Source of the DNA: a virus
IMG/VR virus record: IMGVR_UViG_3300030104_005300
Location: 1-31,222 of that record
Direction: 5' to 3' (one strand)
Length of the DNA: 31,222 nucleotides
The notes under the pieces were generated by a model that worked only from the letters and a program-made list of their open reading frames with translations, was not told the DNA's origin and ran no database searches. Made by a program: the position numbers and the translations under genes. Shown here one piece after another: positions 18,742 through 27,733 of the stretch (within the stretch, counting starts at the first letter, position 1; each line of letters starts with the position of its first letter).

Positions 18742-21320
18742 TATTCTCCTACAATACTATTTACCATATTTACAATATCTATTACATTTACATCACCATC
18801 ATTATTAGCATCTCCATATTGAAGAAAAGGCAAATATTGTGTTCCTGTAATATGACTGACAACTTGAATAATATCAAGAACAGTTACCTCTCCATCCCCA
18901 TCAACATCTCCTGATACAATATCAGCAGAAATTTGGTTTGCATAAGTAGGATATGTAAAGTTATCCCAAACTAAATCAGAATCTGCATTATGGTGCATTT
19001 GTATTAATTTAATTCTTACATTTTTAATAGACTTGGCTATATCTGTAACCATAAACAACGGCAGTATATATTGACCACATCTAATTGGCATATCATCAGG
19101 ACTTGACAAAACATAACTTTCACTATATATTTTTTTACCTAAAATCATTTCATTAAAATCGCATAAATCGCCAATTTCTAAATTATAGTATTTTAATGGC
19201 AATGTTAGTTCTATAACATTATGCACATTCATATGTAAATACACTAAATGCTCTGCTAGTTTTATAGCAGTTTGCTCATCTCTAATATATTTATTTTCAA
19301 TGCTTAAGAAAGTGTCTTGGTGGTCAAACTTATTAGAGTCTTTATCAAACTTTAAACCATAGTAGTTTTTCTTAGGCATATTGTTTGGGTCTAGTAATCT
19401 AATATCACCATATCTACCTGTTATTCCATAAGTTTCTGCCATAACAATTTCTTCAGGAGAGTATGCAATACCTTCAACATTATAAGCACTTCTAGTAACA
19501 CTTTCTAAATAATTATCTAATCCATAATCATATTTATATTGAACTTGAACTTTTGTATATATTTTATCTAGTGGTGTTCTTGATACTGAGTATTTAATTA
19601 CATCCTGAGCATTTATAGTTAGTGTAGGATCTAAATCATCTGTTTTTGTATAAGTATCCTGTATATATGCAAATGAAAACATACCATTGTTAAAGGTAGG
19701 AACACACTTAGATGATTGTGCTATTTCTTGAAATAAGTTTTTACCTTCTATTTCTTCATTAACTGAAAATCCTAATTTAAAATCAGATTGATTGTTTCTT
19801 GCATTTACTATCTTATCTACATTAACATCTTGATTATATCCAAGCTCTTGCTCTGCTAAATGAAACATAACATCTGATGGGTTTTCTATTGCTACCTCAC
19901 TAGGCACATATTCTTCATCTGTTAATTCAAATCCTTGATAATTAACATCTAAGGTTGTACTACCACCAAATAAAATCTTTTGGTATGGTTCTAATTGTTC
20001 AAAGGGTTCTAAATATGAATTAGGCACATAATCTTCAGTTAAAGAATGTAATACTATATAAAATGTAAAACTATCTGCACCTATTTGACCTGTGGGTTGA
20101 TATGTAAAATTAACTTCATTTAATTGATTATCTGCTATTTCTATGGTTTTACCAAACCCACTACCATCATCAAAATTAACCACTCCATAATTAGCCATAT
20201 CATCTATTTCATTATAGCTTGTATTAATTAATGTAGAGCTAAGTATAGAAGCATATTCAGGTGTTCCAATATCACTATTATCAAACACATAAACACTTGC
20301 CTGACCTATAAAATCATTTACAGAAAAAGTAAAAGTACCACTTACTTGCTCATCAACATTTACAGAAGATGATTCTAAATTGACATTTGATTGGTTTACA
20401 TAAAAATCAAAAGACTGAGAAAACTCATCACCAAAATATAAATATGGAACTAATGCAATACTATCTGTGCTATATGGTGTTAAGTTTGAATCTAAATGGA
20501 ATCTACCTAAAAAACCTCCTGATGCTTGTATAGGTGAGCTTGAACCTGCTGCTCCTATAGTCATAGCAAATCCCATAGCAAACTGCCTTCCAACTATATC
20601 ACCATAATCTATATTACTTAAATTATCATAAGGGTTATTTCCCCAAGATGCACCACCTGTAATTGTATCTACTATATTTTGAACTTCAGGCAAAGTTCCA
20701 TCAATATCTGTTCCCATCCAATTATTACTAGATGCTAAAAAATTAATTGTATCTCCTGTAAATAAATTATTCCATCTTGTATTTTCTATCTTAACTAAAA
20801 CAGATACTAAGCTATCATCTGATGCTCTTTCTAAAGCTGTTATATGTCCTTGTGGAATCATCATTCCATCATTTGAAATTGTATTCCCTGATGAAAATGA
20901 AGATAATTCATTAAAACCTGTAAATAGTGTAAAATAATTTGGCAAATAATAATAATCTTGCCCATTATTAAAAGGCTCAATATTAAATAAATCTGCATTT
21001 AAGAAACCATCAGTCATCCACCCTGTAGTATCTCCACCTGCTTGATATTCTCCTTGATATAAACTCCAATCATCAAAGCCTGTATCTGTGTTGCAGTTAG
21101 TATTTCCTGATCCTAATGTTATTTGAAGATTTGATAAGAAAATAGTATCTTGACCATAAACATAACTTGTGTTTTCTCTTGCAACTATATCTTCTAGCTT
21201 TGCTTGTGTAGCATTACTTGTTGTAGAAACATCACATTTAACATAAACATCACCCCTAGGGTCTACATTGTTTGTAGGATTGCCCTGTGAGTCACAAAAT
21301 TGCAGTAATACATTAGCCAT
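18741..21320 (-). CDS. Tail-tip protein with C-terminal dockerin-like domain
   Basis: 859 aa. The N-terminal 450 residues are beta-rich, Asn/Thr/Gly-rich and variable. The middle (about 480-790) resembles tip-attachment proteins of the J type: IVNARNNQSDFKLGFSVN, CVPTFNNGMFSFAYI, EQTAIKLAEHLVYLHMNVHN, LTLPLKYYNLEIGDLCDF, which build the hub under the tail tube and carry host contacts. Residues 804-859 form two calcium-loop repeats of type-I dockerin design (D805-D807-D809, D816; D837-N839-D841, D848). A dockerin binds cohesin modules, here possibly a host-surface protein, a fibre or another tail subunit. One-base overlaps join it to both neighbours. The dockerin call is strong; its partner is unknown. 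Confidence 0.75.
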   Translation of the reverse strand: MANVLLQFCDSQGNPTNNVDPRGDVYVKCDVSTTSNATQAKLEDIVARENTSYVYGQDTIFLSNLQITLGSGNTNCNTDTGFDDWSLYQGEYQAGGDTTGWMTDGFLNADLFNIEPFNNGQDYYYLPNYFTLFTGFNELSSFSSGNTISNDGMMIPQGHITALERASDDSLVSVLVKIENTRWNNLFTGDTINFLASSNNWMGTDIDGTLPEVQNIVDTITGGASWGNNPYDNLSNIDYGDIVGRQFAMGFAMTIGAAGSSSPIQASGGFLGRFHLDSNLTPYSTDSIALVPYLYFGDEFSQSFDFYVNQSNVNLESSSVNVDEQVSGTFTFSVNDFIGQASVYVFDNSDIGTPEYASILSSTLINTSYNEIDDMANYGVVNFDDGSGFGKTIEIADNQLNEVNFTYQPTGQIGADSFTFYIVLHSLTEDYVPNSYLEPFEQLEPYQKILFGGSTTLDVNYQGFELTDEEYVPSEVAIENPSDVMFHLAEQELGYNQDVNVDKIVNARNNQSDFKLGFSVNEEIEGKNLFQEIAQSSKCVPTFNNGMFSFAYIQDTYTKTDDLDPTLTINAQDVIKYSVSRTPLDKIYTKVQVQYKYDYGLDNYLESVTRSAYNVEGIAYSPEEIVMAETYGITGRYGDIRLLDPNNMPKKNYYGLKFDKDSNKFDHQDTFLSIENKYIRDEQTAIKLAEHLVYLHMNVHNVIELTLPLKYYNLEIGDLCDFNEMILGKKIYSESYVLSSPDDMPIRCGQYILPLFMVTDIAKSIKNVRIKLIQMHHNADSDLVWDNFTYPTYANQISADIVSGDVDGDGEVTVLDIIQVVSHITGTQYLPFLQYGDANNDGDVNVIDIVNMVNSIVGE
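18744..18911 (-). other. Dockerin type-I-like domain (two Ca-binding repeats)
   Basis: Codes for residues 804-859 of the tail-tip protein. Each repeat reads G-D-x-D/N-x-D-G-x-V-x-V-x-D-I-(I/V), with the second repeat about 32 residues after the first, as in cellulosomal dockerins. It ends right at the stop codon. Confidence 0.8.
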
Positions 21321-23251
21321 TAATATCCACCACCCCTACCACCTCTTGTTGGTCTTTTTCTTTGTTTAGCAGGTATTTTTGCAGTTGTAGAAGGTCTTGA
21401 TGTTCTAGCTTGTGTTGTAGGTGCTACTTGATATTGTTCTTTAGGTTGTTGGAATCCTTCTTGCATACCTGAGAATGTTTGTAATTCTGTTGTGCTAGTA
21501 TATCTTAAAGTGTCATTATCTACTCTACCTGTTACATTTGCATATAGATCAAAATCATTAAAGTTTTGCAATATAGCATTTTTCCACAAAGTCAAACTTT
21601 TAAATCCTACAAATTCAACATAACCTGCACCAAAGGCTTCTGTTATAAATCCATGAGTATGTTGTGGGTCAGTATTTATAGAAAATTTAGGATTTTCAAT
21701 GTTTGTTGTTTTTGCAGGAATAGCAAATTGAAATTGATTTAATTCACTAGGAATAGTAAAAGGATAATCACCACTATTTGTTCCACTAAATTCTATTTCA
21801 TTTGGTATATATGTAATATCATCATTTTCAGTACCTGTACCTTCTACCTGCTGTAATGCTTGAAAATTGTGCTGTGGGTCATCTCCTAAAGCACTAAAAC
21901 TAAATAATTTTGGACATTCAGATGCAGTAGTTGCTGAACCAAAATTAAAATGAAATATAGGACTTATCCACAAATCAGTTCCTTTATATGTGCCATTGTA
22001 TTTAATATGAAAATTATAATCTATATATGATACTGCCTGTATAGGTAGATTATTAAATTCTTTTAAAACATCAGAACCACTACAAAAATTATCAACTTCA
22101 AAATTATAGTCATTATAACCTCTTATATATTCATCTGAATAATCATGAAACTCTGTTCCTGTTATTTCAAAAGCATTAGTACAGGCAGTCATTTGATAAG
22201 GAGCTTCATTGTCATTAAAATCTTTTACTTTAATATAAAATGGAAAAGTTCCATCTTTTACATAATCACCATTACTATCTGTTGTTGGTATTAATCTATG
22301 TTCAAATAAATCTATCACTCCTGACTCTTGCCCTTCATAGTTATAGTATTTATATTCACCATCTGTATATCTAGGTGTAAATGACTCTAAAACTTCAACT
22401 AAATTATAAGAAGCTAAATTACCTACAGTGCTATTGGTTTCTTCTGATGTACCTTCATCTATAAATTCAGATGCAGTAGTAGTGCTTTTTTTAATAATAA
22501 ATGAATTATTCTCTATTGTATATTGTTGCTCATTTAATGCTCTTTCTAACTCTACTATGCCACTAACAACATTATGGTCTTTTAAGTTAGATTCTTGTGG
22601 TACTGATAAATAGGCATCACTTGTAAATACTTTTAAATTTTCTATTGTAGATATATCAAAATCATCAGCACTTAATTTATATGTGTTAGCATTATCTTCA
22701 TTATCATTATCTAGATAAACTAAAGGACACCTATCAACCTGACCATATACTATTGGAATAGGCTTATTTCTTTGCTCTTCAGGCAATTCTGTAGTTTTTG
22801 TAAAGTTGTAAGGCACTTTCTTGCCTAATACTTGCTCTGTTCTATCTTCAACCTCTAATAGCACTAAATCTGACTTTTCAGTTATTTTTTTAACATATCC
22901 TGTAAATACTTTTATACAGTCATTCAAAGATACAGCTGACTGTGATTTATAATAAACATCTACAGAAGCATTTATTATTTCACCTGCAAAAAATCTATCC
23001 ATTAATTTTTCATTATTATATTCAGAATTAAAAAAATCCATATTTACAGATGACACCTTGAATTTCTTTTCAAATATATCTATGGATTCTTTTATTTTGC
23101 CAAGCGATTTTAATAATGGATCGTAGTGTTGATTATCTAATGTTACTTTACCTGTCGATAAGTAAATTGAACCATTTATAACCACAAGAGGGACTAAATA
23201 GGTGTTTTTTCCCTGCGTGTCGTTTTTAAATCTTTGTGGAAGTTCTATCAT
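21320..23251 (-). CDS. Distal tail / baseplate hub protein (643 aa)
   Basis: Lies between the tape measure and the J-like protein, the usual position of the distal tail protein and hub proteins. N-terminus has LVPLVVINGSIYLSTGKVTL, then ESIDIFEKKFKVSSVNMDFF and CIKVFTGYVKKITEKSDLVL, a beta-barrel pattern with repeated DFF/GYV segments as seen in phage tail-tip barrels. A variable Asp/Asn/Thr-rich middle follows. The C-terminus is Arg/Pro/Lys/Gly-rich and ends RPTRGGRGGGY, probably disordered. ATG at 23251 overlaps the tape-measure stop by one base. Role in the tail tip is inferred from order and fold pattern. Confidence 0.6.
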   Translation of the reverse strand: MIELPQRFKNDTQGKNTYLVPLVVINGSIYLSTGKVTLDNQHYDPLLKSLGKIKESIDIFEKKFKVSSVNMDFFNSEYNNEKLMDRFFAGEIINASVDVYYKSQSAVSLNDCIKVFTGYVKKITEKSDLVLLEVEDRTEQVLGKKVPYNFTKTTELPEEQRNKPIPIVYGQVDRCPLVYLDNDNEDNANTYKLSADDFDISTIENLKVFTSDAYLSVPQESNLKDHNVVSGIVELERALNEQQYTIENNSFIIKKSTTTASEFIDEGTSEETNSTVGNLASYNLVEVLESFTPRYTDGEYKYYNYEGQESGVIDLFEHRLIPTTDSNGDYVKDGTFPFYIKVKDFNDNEAPYQMTACTNAFEITGTEFHDYSDEYIRGYNDYNFEVDNFCSGSDVLKEFNNLPIQAVSYIDYNFHIKYNGTYKGTDLWISPIFHFNFGSATTASECPKLFSFSALGDDPQHNFQALQQVEGTGTENDDITYIPNEIEFSGTNSGDYPFTIPSELNQFQFAIPAKTTNIENPKFSINTDPQHTHGFITEAFGAGYVEFVGFKSLTLWKNAILQNFNDFDLYANVTGRVDNDTLRYTSTTELQTFSGMQEGFQQPKEQYQVAPTTQARTSRPSTTAKIPAKQRKRPTRGGRGGGY

Positions 23252-25407
23252 TAAGCTATCCCTAAATCTCCACCTTTTCTAAGAGCATCTTTAATTAAAG
23301 GGACAGCCTCATCTTCTATAAAATCTCTGCTTAAAACATTGCCAGAAAAATTAATATTTACCCCTGCTCCGCTCCCAGTTCTATTCATTCTATTTAAGTT
23401 TTCAATACCTATTGATTCAGTAGCATTCCTAGACATAACAAACTCTCCTCTCTCTGCTTCAATAAGAGTTCCTCCCTGAGAATGTCTTTTACCGCCAACA
23501 AGACCACCTTGTTCCATTTTTTTAGCCGCATCTATTTGAGAGTTTATTTGCTGTATCATCACAGCGCCTTGAGATATCAAAGCAAGCCCCTCAATAAAAC
23601 CAAGAAGACCTTTCGCTTTCACAGCCTTAGTCGCTCCAACTACAATATTAACAATACCTTCTGCTTTTGCTAATTGTAAAGCAGCGATTGTAGCTTCTTT
23701 ATTGCCAGCAGCTAAAGTAACAAAATCTTTAGACATTTTGCCTATAGCTCCTCCAATTTTTGAGGCTTGGGAAGTCCAAGTTTGACCAGTAGACTCAAGC
23801 TGTTTTTCTAGCATCTTTAAAACAGCTATTTGCTCTTCTTCAGATTTAAATAACATGTCATTTGTTTCTATTTCTTTTATTTTAGATGTAAGGTTTGCAG
23901 CTCGACCTTCCGCTGTTTTTGCAAAAAGAGCAGCCATTTCGTCTTCTTTTTCTATCATATCTTCCATAGGTCCAGCATAACCTTTGTGTGCCTCTATATT
24001 TGCTAAAATAGATTCTTCTTGTTCTTTAAGCCTGTCATGTTGCTCTTTAAAAGCTGGGTTTACTTTTTCATCTATTAAGCCGTGCGCTCTATTATACTCT
24101 GTTACCATATCTTTAAGAGCTTGTGTTAAATCATCAACTGGTTCATTTTCAACTTCTGGAACCTCAATTCCAGGTATTGTTGCCGCTAAAATAGCCATAT
24201 CTACAGGATTTTCAGCAACCAATCTTAAGTCATCCATTTTAGTTTGGACTTCAAATAATTCATTGTGAAGTTGAGCAAGAGTCAACTTGTTTAAAGAATC
24301 TGCATAAGCATCAGTCACTCTAACTAAAGGTTCTAAGCTTTCATGTTGCTCATCATAAGCTCCCACCAAACCTAAAATCTTTTCCACTAAAAAAGAAGCT
24401 GCTACACCTATTCCTGCAAAAATAAATTTAGCTTGTAGCAATTTACTTGTAAATAATACTGCCGCTTTTGCAGCGACAACATAACCCCCCATAGCTATAG
24501 CTAAATTTCTAATATGCCTTAAAAATTCTTTTATACCAGGTTCTCGAAAGCTATCAGCTATAGAAGAAAGACCGTCCATCAATGGGACTAAAGCCTCTAA
24601 TACAACATTACCAATTCTTACCTGTAAATTTTCCATACTTGAGGCAAATTCATCAAAGGAATCTTGAGAAGACCTAATCTCATCAGGGAGCCTTGAAACT
24701 TTTTCTCTAGCTGCGTCTAACGTAGCGTTTAAAAATGCTTGTTTTTTCTGATTCTCTGTTAAAGATTCCGAGCTGACCCCTAACTGCAAAGCGTACTTGG
24801 CATAGGCTTTATCTGCTTTAACAACAATACCAATATTATCAAGCATAAGCCTTGACTGTCTTCCGATACCAGTAACAAGAGATTCAACTGAAGACCTAGT
24901 GTCTCTACCCAAAGCTCTTCCTAGTCTTTGAGCCATATTAAACATTTCAGCCATTTCTTCGTTATTGTCGGTAATTCCTAAGACTAGCGCATTGTTGGCT
25001 TGTTGAAGCAAGTCAAATTCAGACATAGCACCATTAGTAGCCTCCGTTATCATCTCTAATCCTTGAGTAGACTTTGCAAGCCCTCCAGATAAAGTCTCAA
25101 AAGCTCTAGACATATTTTCAACCTTAGAAGCTTCTTTGGCAAACTGTATTAGTTGCCTTGTCCCCATAGACATAGCAAAAGACATAACTAAGAGCTGAGA
25201 CCTTAATACGGCTATATGACCACCTAAAATGCTTGCCGCTTTAGTGTTGTTCCTCATATTATTGCCTAAAGCTTTGCCTTTCTTAGTTGACTCTCCGCTT
25301 GTAGTGTTTAGCTTGGCTTGAGCTTTTGCTAAAGACTCTATTTGTCTTCTAAGCTCTGGCGCTCCTGCTGCCTTAAACTTTACTGTTATTAGATTGTCTT
25401 TTGCCAT
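23251..25407 (-). CDS. Tape measure protein
   Basis: 718 aa. Sets tail length and is ejected with the DNA. N-terminus is alanine/lysine helical (LRRQIESLAKAQAKLNTTSG), followed by SKVENMSRAFETLSGGLAKS and TEATNGAMSEFDLLQQANNA, a well-known TMP pattern. A hydrophobic segment (IAMGGYVVAAKAAVLFTSKL onward, about residues 300-350) may pass the membrane. The C-terminal part has MEQGGLVGGKRHSQGGTLIE and AERGEFVMSRNATESIGIEN, the conserved TMP end. At about 0.15 nm per residue, the tail would be roughly 110 nm long. Its start overlaps the GT reading frame by 35 bp, as usual for G-T-tape measure order. Confidence 0.92.
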   Translation of the reverse strand: MAKDNLITVKFKAAGAPELRRQIESLAKAQAKLNTTSGESTKKGKALGNNMRNNTKAASILGGHIAVLRSQLLVMSFAMSMGTRQLIQFAKEASKVENMSRAFETLSGGLAKSTQGLEMITEATNGAMSEFDLLQQANNALVLGITDNNEEMAEMFNMAQRLGRALGRDTRSSVESLVTGIGRQSRLMLDNIGIVVKADKAYAKYALQLGVSSESLTENQKKQAFLNATLDAAREKVSRLPDEIRSSQDSFDEFASSMENLQVRIGNVVLEALVPLMDGLSSIADSFREPGIKEFLRHIRNLAIAMGGYVVAAKAAVLFTSKLLQAKFIFAGIGVAASFLVEKILGLVGAYDEQHESLEPLVRVTDAYADSLNKLTLAQLHNELFEVQTKMDDLRLVAENPVDMAILAATIPGIEVPEVENEPVDDLTQALKDMVTEYNRAHGLIDEKVNPAFKEQHDRLKEQEESILANIEAHKGYAGPMEDMIEKEDEMAALFAKTAEGRAANLTSKIKEIETNDMLFKSEEEQIAVLKMLEKQLESTGQTWTSQASKIGGAIGKMSKDFVTLAAGNKEATIAALQLAKAEGIVNIVVGATKAVKAKGLLGFIEGLALISQGAVMIQQINSQIDAAKKMEQGGLVGGKRHSQGGTLIEAERGEFVMSRNATESIGIENLNRMNRTGSGAGVNINFSGNVLSRDFIEDEAVPLIKDALRKGGDLGIA

Positions 25408-26097
25408 CTATTTGTTTCCTTTCCTTCTTAGCAAAGGCATTTTTAATTATAAAAAACTTTTCTACCCATAAAGCTGGTTGATCCCCATAACTGCCAGAGT
25501 ATGGAGGAACGCCTGTTTTTGTGCAATAAGCATACCTTTGTATATCTCTTTGCATATCTTTATCTAACAAAACATTCTTGCATCCAAAAAAAACTATTTG
25601 CGAGGTTATAGATTTAGCTACATCAAATTTTTTATTTTCAATTTCATTTAACTCTTCAGTTTCTTCTATAACTAGATCTACAACCTCTAAAACATCTTCC
25701 TCGCAATTAAAGACTCTTCTTTCTCTTTTTCCGTCTATTAAAACTGGTATAACAGCTTCATAAGGAAAGCTATGATACTGACAGCCCCCGCAAGGCTCTA
25801 AATAAATATTTACTTCGAGCTGGAGGCTTTTCCTTTTCCCAAAAGCAAGTTTTCTTGCATTTTTAAGAAAATCTCAGTTCTATCATCAAAAGAAATACTG
25901 CCAATAAACTCATCAGATGTATCTCCATCTATTCCTAGTCTAAGCCATTTAGTTATAGTTGAGTGCATTGTTTTAACTCCTAAAGGTTTCCCTTTATCGT
26001 CAAATTGATACTCAACACTATCAAGCATCTCATCTCTTTCGTCAAGAGATACATCTTTAAGTTTTATCTTTTTACCGTCTTTTAGTTTAATCTCCAT
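25373..26097 (-). CDS. Tail assembly chaperone GT fusion made by -1 frameshift (241 aa)
   Basis: Ribosomes that slip back one base at GGGAAAA (25840-25834) leave the 95-aa G frame after Lys88 and enter a long open frame that ends at 25373, giving 241 aa. The T part (153 aa) begins RKSLQLEVNIYLEPCGGCQY, contains a CGGC knuckle, a GKRERRVF strand, an acidic helix (EDVLEVVDLVIEETEELNEI) and a basic end. It has no ATG for its first 90 or so codons, so it cannot be an independent gene starting near its upstream end. GT-type fusions chaperone the tape measure during tail assembly. The coordinates span both frames. Confidence 0.85.
25810..26097 (-). CDS. Tail assembly chaperone, zero-frame product G (95 aa)
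   Basis: ATG at 26097 after AGAGGATG. Starts MEIKLKDGKKIKLKDVSLDE, a beta hairpin plus linker, then a helical core EFIGSISFDDRTEIFLKMQE and a Lys/Ser end that comes after the slip site (GKGKASSSK). It sits between the tail tube and tape-measure genes, the invariant place for G/GT chaperones. Most ribosomes would stop here at TAA (25812-25810). Confidence 0.88.
   Translation of the reverse strand: MEIKLKDGKKIKLKDVSLDERDEMLDSVEYQFDDKGKPLGVKTMHSTITKWLRLGIDGDTSDEFIGSISFDDRTEIFLKMQENLLLGKGKASSSK
25834..25840 (-). promoter_or_regulatory. Programmed -1 frameshift slippery heptamer GGGAAAA
   Basis: Read in the zero frame as G-GGA-AAA, the X-XXY-YYZ pattern with both tRNAs able to re-pair after slipping. 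Close to lambda G/T GGGAAAG. Slip occurs at Lys88 of G, 7 codons before the G stop. Confidence 0.88.
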
Positions 26098-26120
26098 TTA
26101 AACATCCTCTTTTTTATTTA

Positions 26121-27107
26121 TTATGAAGTTACATCAAATGTTACTAAAGGATCTGTGCCATCGTCAACTGATTTTAATGATATATCAAGCATCATAATAT
26201 CCCCTTCGCTATATGCAACATTTGTATATACCGCATTGTCTATTAAAACTCCAAAAGCATTATTATTTGTCATTACAAAAGAATTTGAAGTAGTTGGACC
26301 ACTTTGAGTATCGTAAGCATTCACTAAGGTTTTAGTGTTATTGTCATACTTAACTTGCGTATCTACTGTAACTGCTATTTCAGAGCCCCTACTTACAACT
26401 TCATATCCCGTTGAGGTAACTCCCGAGAATACCGCAGGGCTATCTATATTGCAGGAAAATGAGTTCATAGTGACATCATTATTCATTACTTTTAAACCGC
26501 TTGCACTTGACATCAAAGAATGTGTCGTATTAGCATAAGGGGTAATAGTCGGTGTGGCTGTAGAGTTCATATCTGGAACTTTACCTGTTTGTAAAGTAGC
26601 GCTAAACTTGTACCTGCCTCCCTCTGTCCCTGCATCAGCAGATATAGAGAAATTTGTAACAACACAACCAAAAAGCTCTACACCTCTTTGATGGCTAACA
26701 TCAGATGGTTGTATAACAACAGTCAAAGATGATGCTGCGTTAGTTACGGATGCTCCATAAACTTGAGATGCGGCAGTAAAATCTGATGCTACCGATATAT
26801 CGCTTGATACATCGTTGCATATATTCTGCAATAACAATTTATGCCCTGTGTCATTATGCAAAGTACCTGAAATCGTAAACTCAGTCACTCTTAATACGTT
26901 GTCTTGGAAAAAATCTTCATCCTTAAAAGTTCTCCCAGCTCCGCTTCTAACATCTAATACTTGATTAAGATTTAAACTTGGAAAGCCAACTGAATCAACA
27001 TCTAATTGATTCATTGTACTGCCTATCCCCGTTGCACCCGCATTTGATGCGTCTGAAACTACAGCTACTTTGAACTCTTTTGGAGAAAATGCTTGTGCTT
27101 CTGCCAT
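26121..27107 (-). CDS. Major tail (tube) protein
   Basis: 328 aa. Beta-rich, with GIGSTMNQLDVDSVGFPSLN near the N-terminus, VTEFTISGTLHNDTGHKLLL, and GRYKFSATLQTGKV. Many Ser/Thr/Asn/Asp residues, no enzymatic motif. Its place directly upstream of the G/GT chaperone pair is the standard place for the tail tube gene. ATG at 27107 overlaps the stop of the 60-aa gene by one base. The call is from position and composition. Confidence 0.78.
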   Translation of the reverse strand: MAEAQAFSPKEFKVAVVSDASNAGATGIGSTMNQLDVDSVGFPSLNLNQVLDVRSGAGRTFKDEDFFQDNVLRVTEFTISGTLHNDTGHKLLLQNICNDVSSDISVASDFTAASQVYGASVTNAASSLTVVIQPSDVSHQRGVELFGCVVTNFSISADAGTEGGRYKFSATLQTGKVPDMNSTATPTITPYANTTHSLMSSASGLKVMNNDVTMNSFSCNIDSPAVFSGVTSTGYEVVSRGSEIAVTVDTQVKYDNNTKTLVNAYDTQSGPTTSNSFVMTNNNAFGVLIDNAVYTNVAYSEGDIMMLDISLKSVDDGTDPLVTFDVTS

Positions 27108-27289
27108 TACTTATCTCCTTTCTTTTTTGATGTTGATTCTACAACATCTATGTTATTTTCTATTATTTCTGGAACAGATTTAACTTCAACAGTTTTTCCT
27201 GCTTCTAAATCCCTCCACTCTTTTTCTGTCATTCCACAGCTTCTCCAAGCATTAGGAAGAGCTTGTGGGTTTTTTAGTTTTATTTTCAT
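27107..27289 (-). CDS. Small protein upstream of tail tube gene (60 aa)
   Basis: ATG at 27289 after GGAGGGATT. MKIKLKNPQALPNAWRSCGM then KEWRDLEAGKTVEV and a Lys-rich end (STSKKKGDK). Family not named. The NPQALPNAWRSCGMTxxEW motif looks like a short folded domain common between neck and tube genes of siphophages. Design resembles the 47-aa gene beside the major capsid. Confidence 0.65.
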   Translation of the reverse strand: MKIKLKNPQALPNAWRSCGMTEKEWRDLEAGKTVEVKSVPEIIENNIDVVESTSKKKGDK

Positions 27290-27298
27290 AATCCCTCC

Positions 27299-27733
27299 TT
27301 AAGAGATATTTCCTGTGTGTTGTCCTTTCCATTCCCATTGAACCAAATACGCCCCTGACTCTTCATCAGGGTTTAATTCTGTTGTTTCCATTCTACAGTT
27401 ATATAAATTACTACTATCTGCTAATGTAACAGAAGTATTGTCGTGTATCAATGCTTCAATTCTTGATGTATATCTTAAAACGTGGTCTAACGCTGTTTTC
27501 TTTAAATTGTGTTCAGAGAAATAGTAGAATACGTTAATTGTAAATTCTCTTGACTCAGAGGTAGCATTGTATTCTAACATTTCGCTACCTAAAGGGTCAA
27601 GCCGAATAAACTGACTACCCTCTTGCCCTTCATCTCCTATATACACAGGTAAGGCTCCCTTAAATTCAGTACGTAATATACTTCTTAACTTATCGAGAAT
27701 ATTCTTCCAATTATTTGTAAATGATACAGCCAT
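27299..27733 (-). CDS. Tail completion / tail terminator protein
   Basis: 144 aa. N-terminal helix (NNWKNILDKLRSILRTEFKG) then beta strands and LKKTALDHVLRYTSRIEALI, ending CRMETTELNPDEESGAYLVQ before a strand VQWEWKG. The size, the helix-sheet order and the central R-I-E-A-L-I helix fit the neck terminator (gpU/HK97 gp10-neighbour class) that caps the tube. ATG at 27733 overlaps the connector stop by one base. Confidence 0.65.
   Translation of the reverse strand: MAVSFTNNWKNILDKLRSILRTEFKGALPVYIGDEGQEGSQFIRLDPLGSEMLEYNATSESREFTINVFYYFSEHNLKKTALDHVLRYTSRIEALIHDNTSVTLADSSNLYNCRMETTELNPDEESGAYLVQWEWKGQHTGNIS

Noticed and set aside
25373-25570. Independent 65-aa gene with a TTG start
   Set aside because: It is the end of the -1 frame T segment of the GT fusion; the upstream part is open and needs the slippery site to be read.
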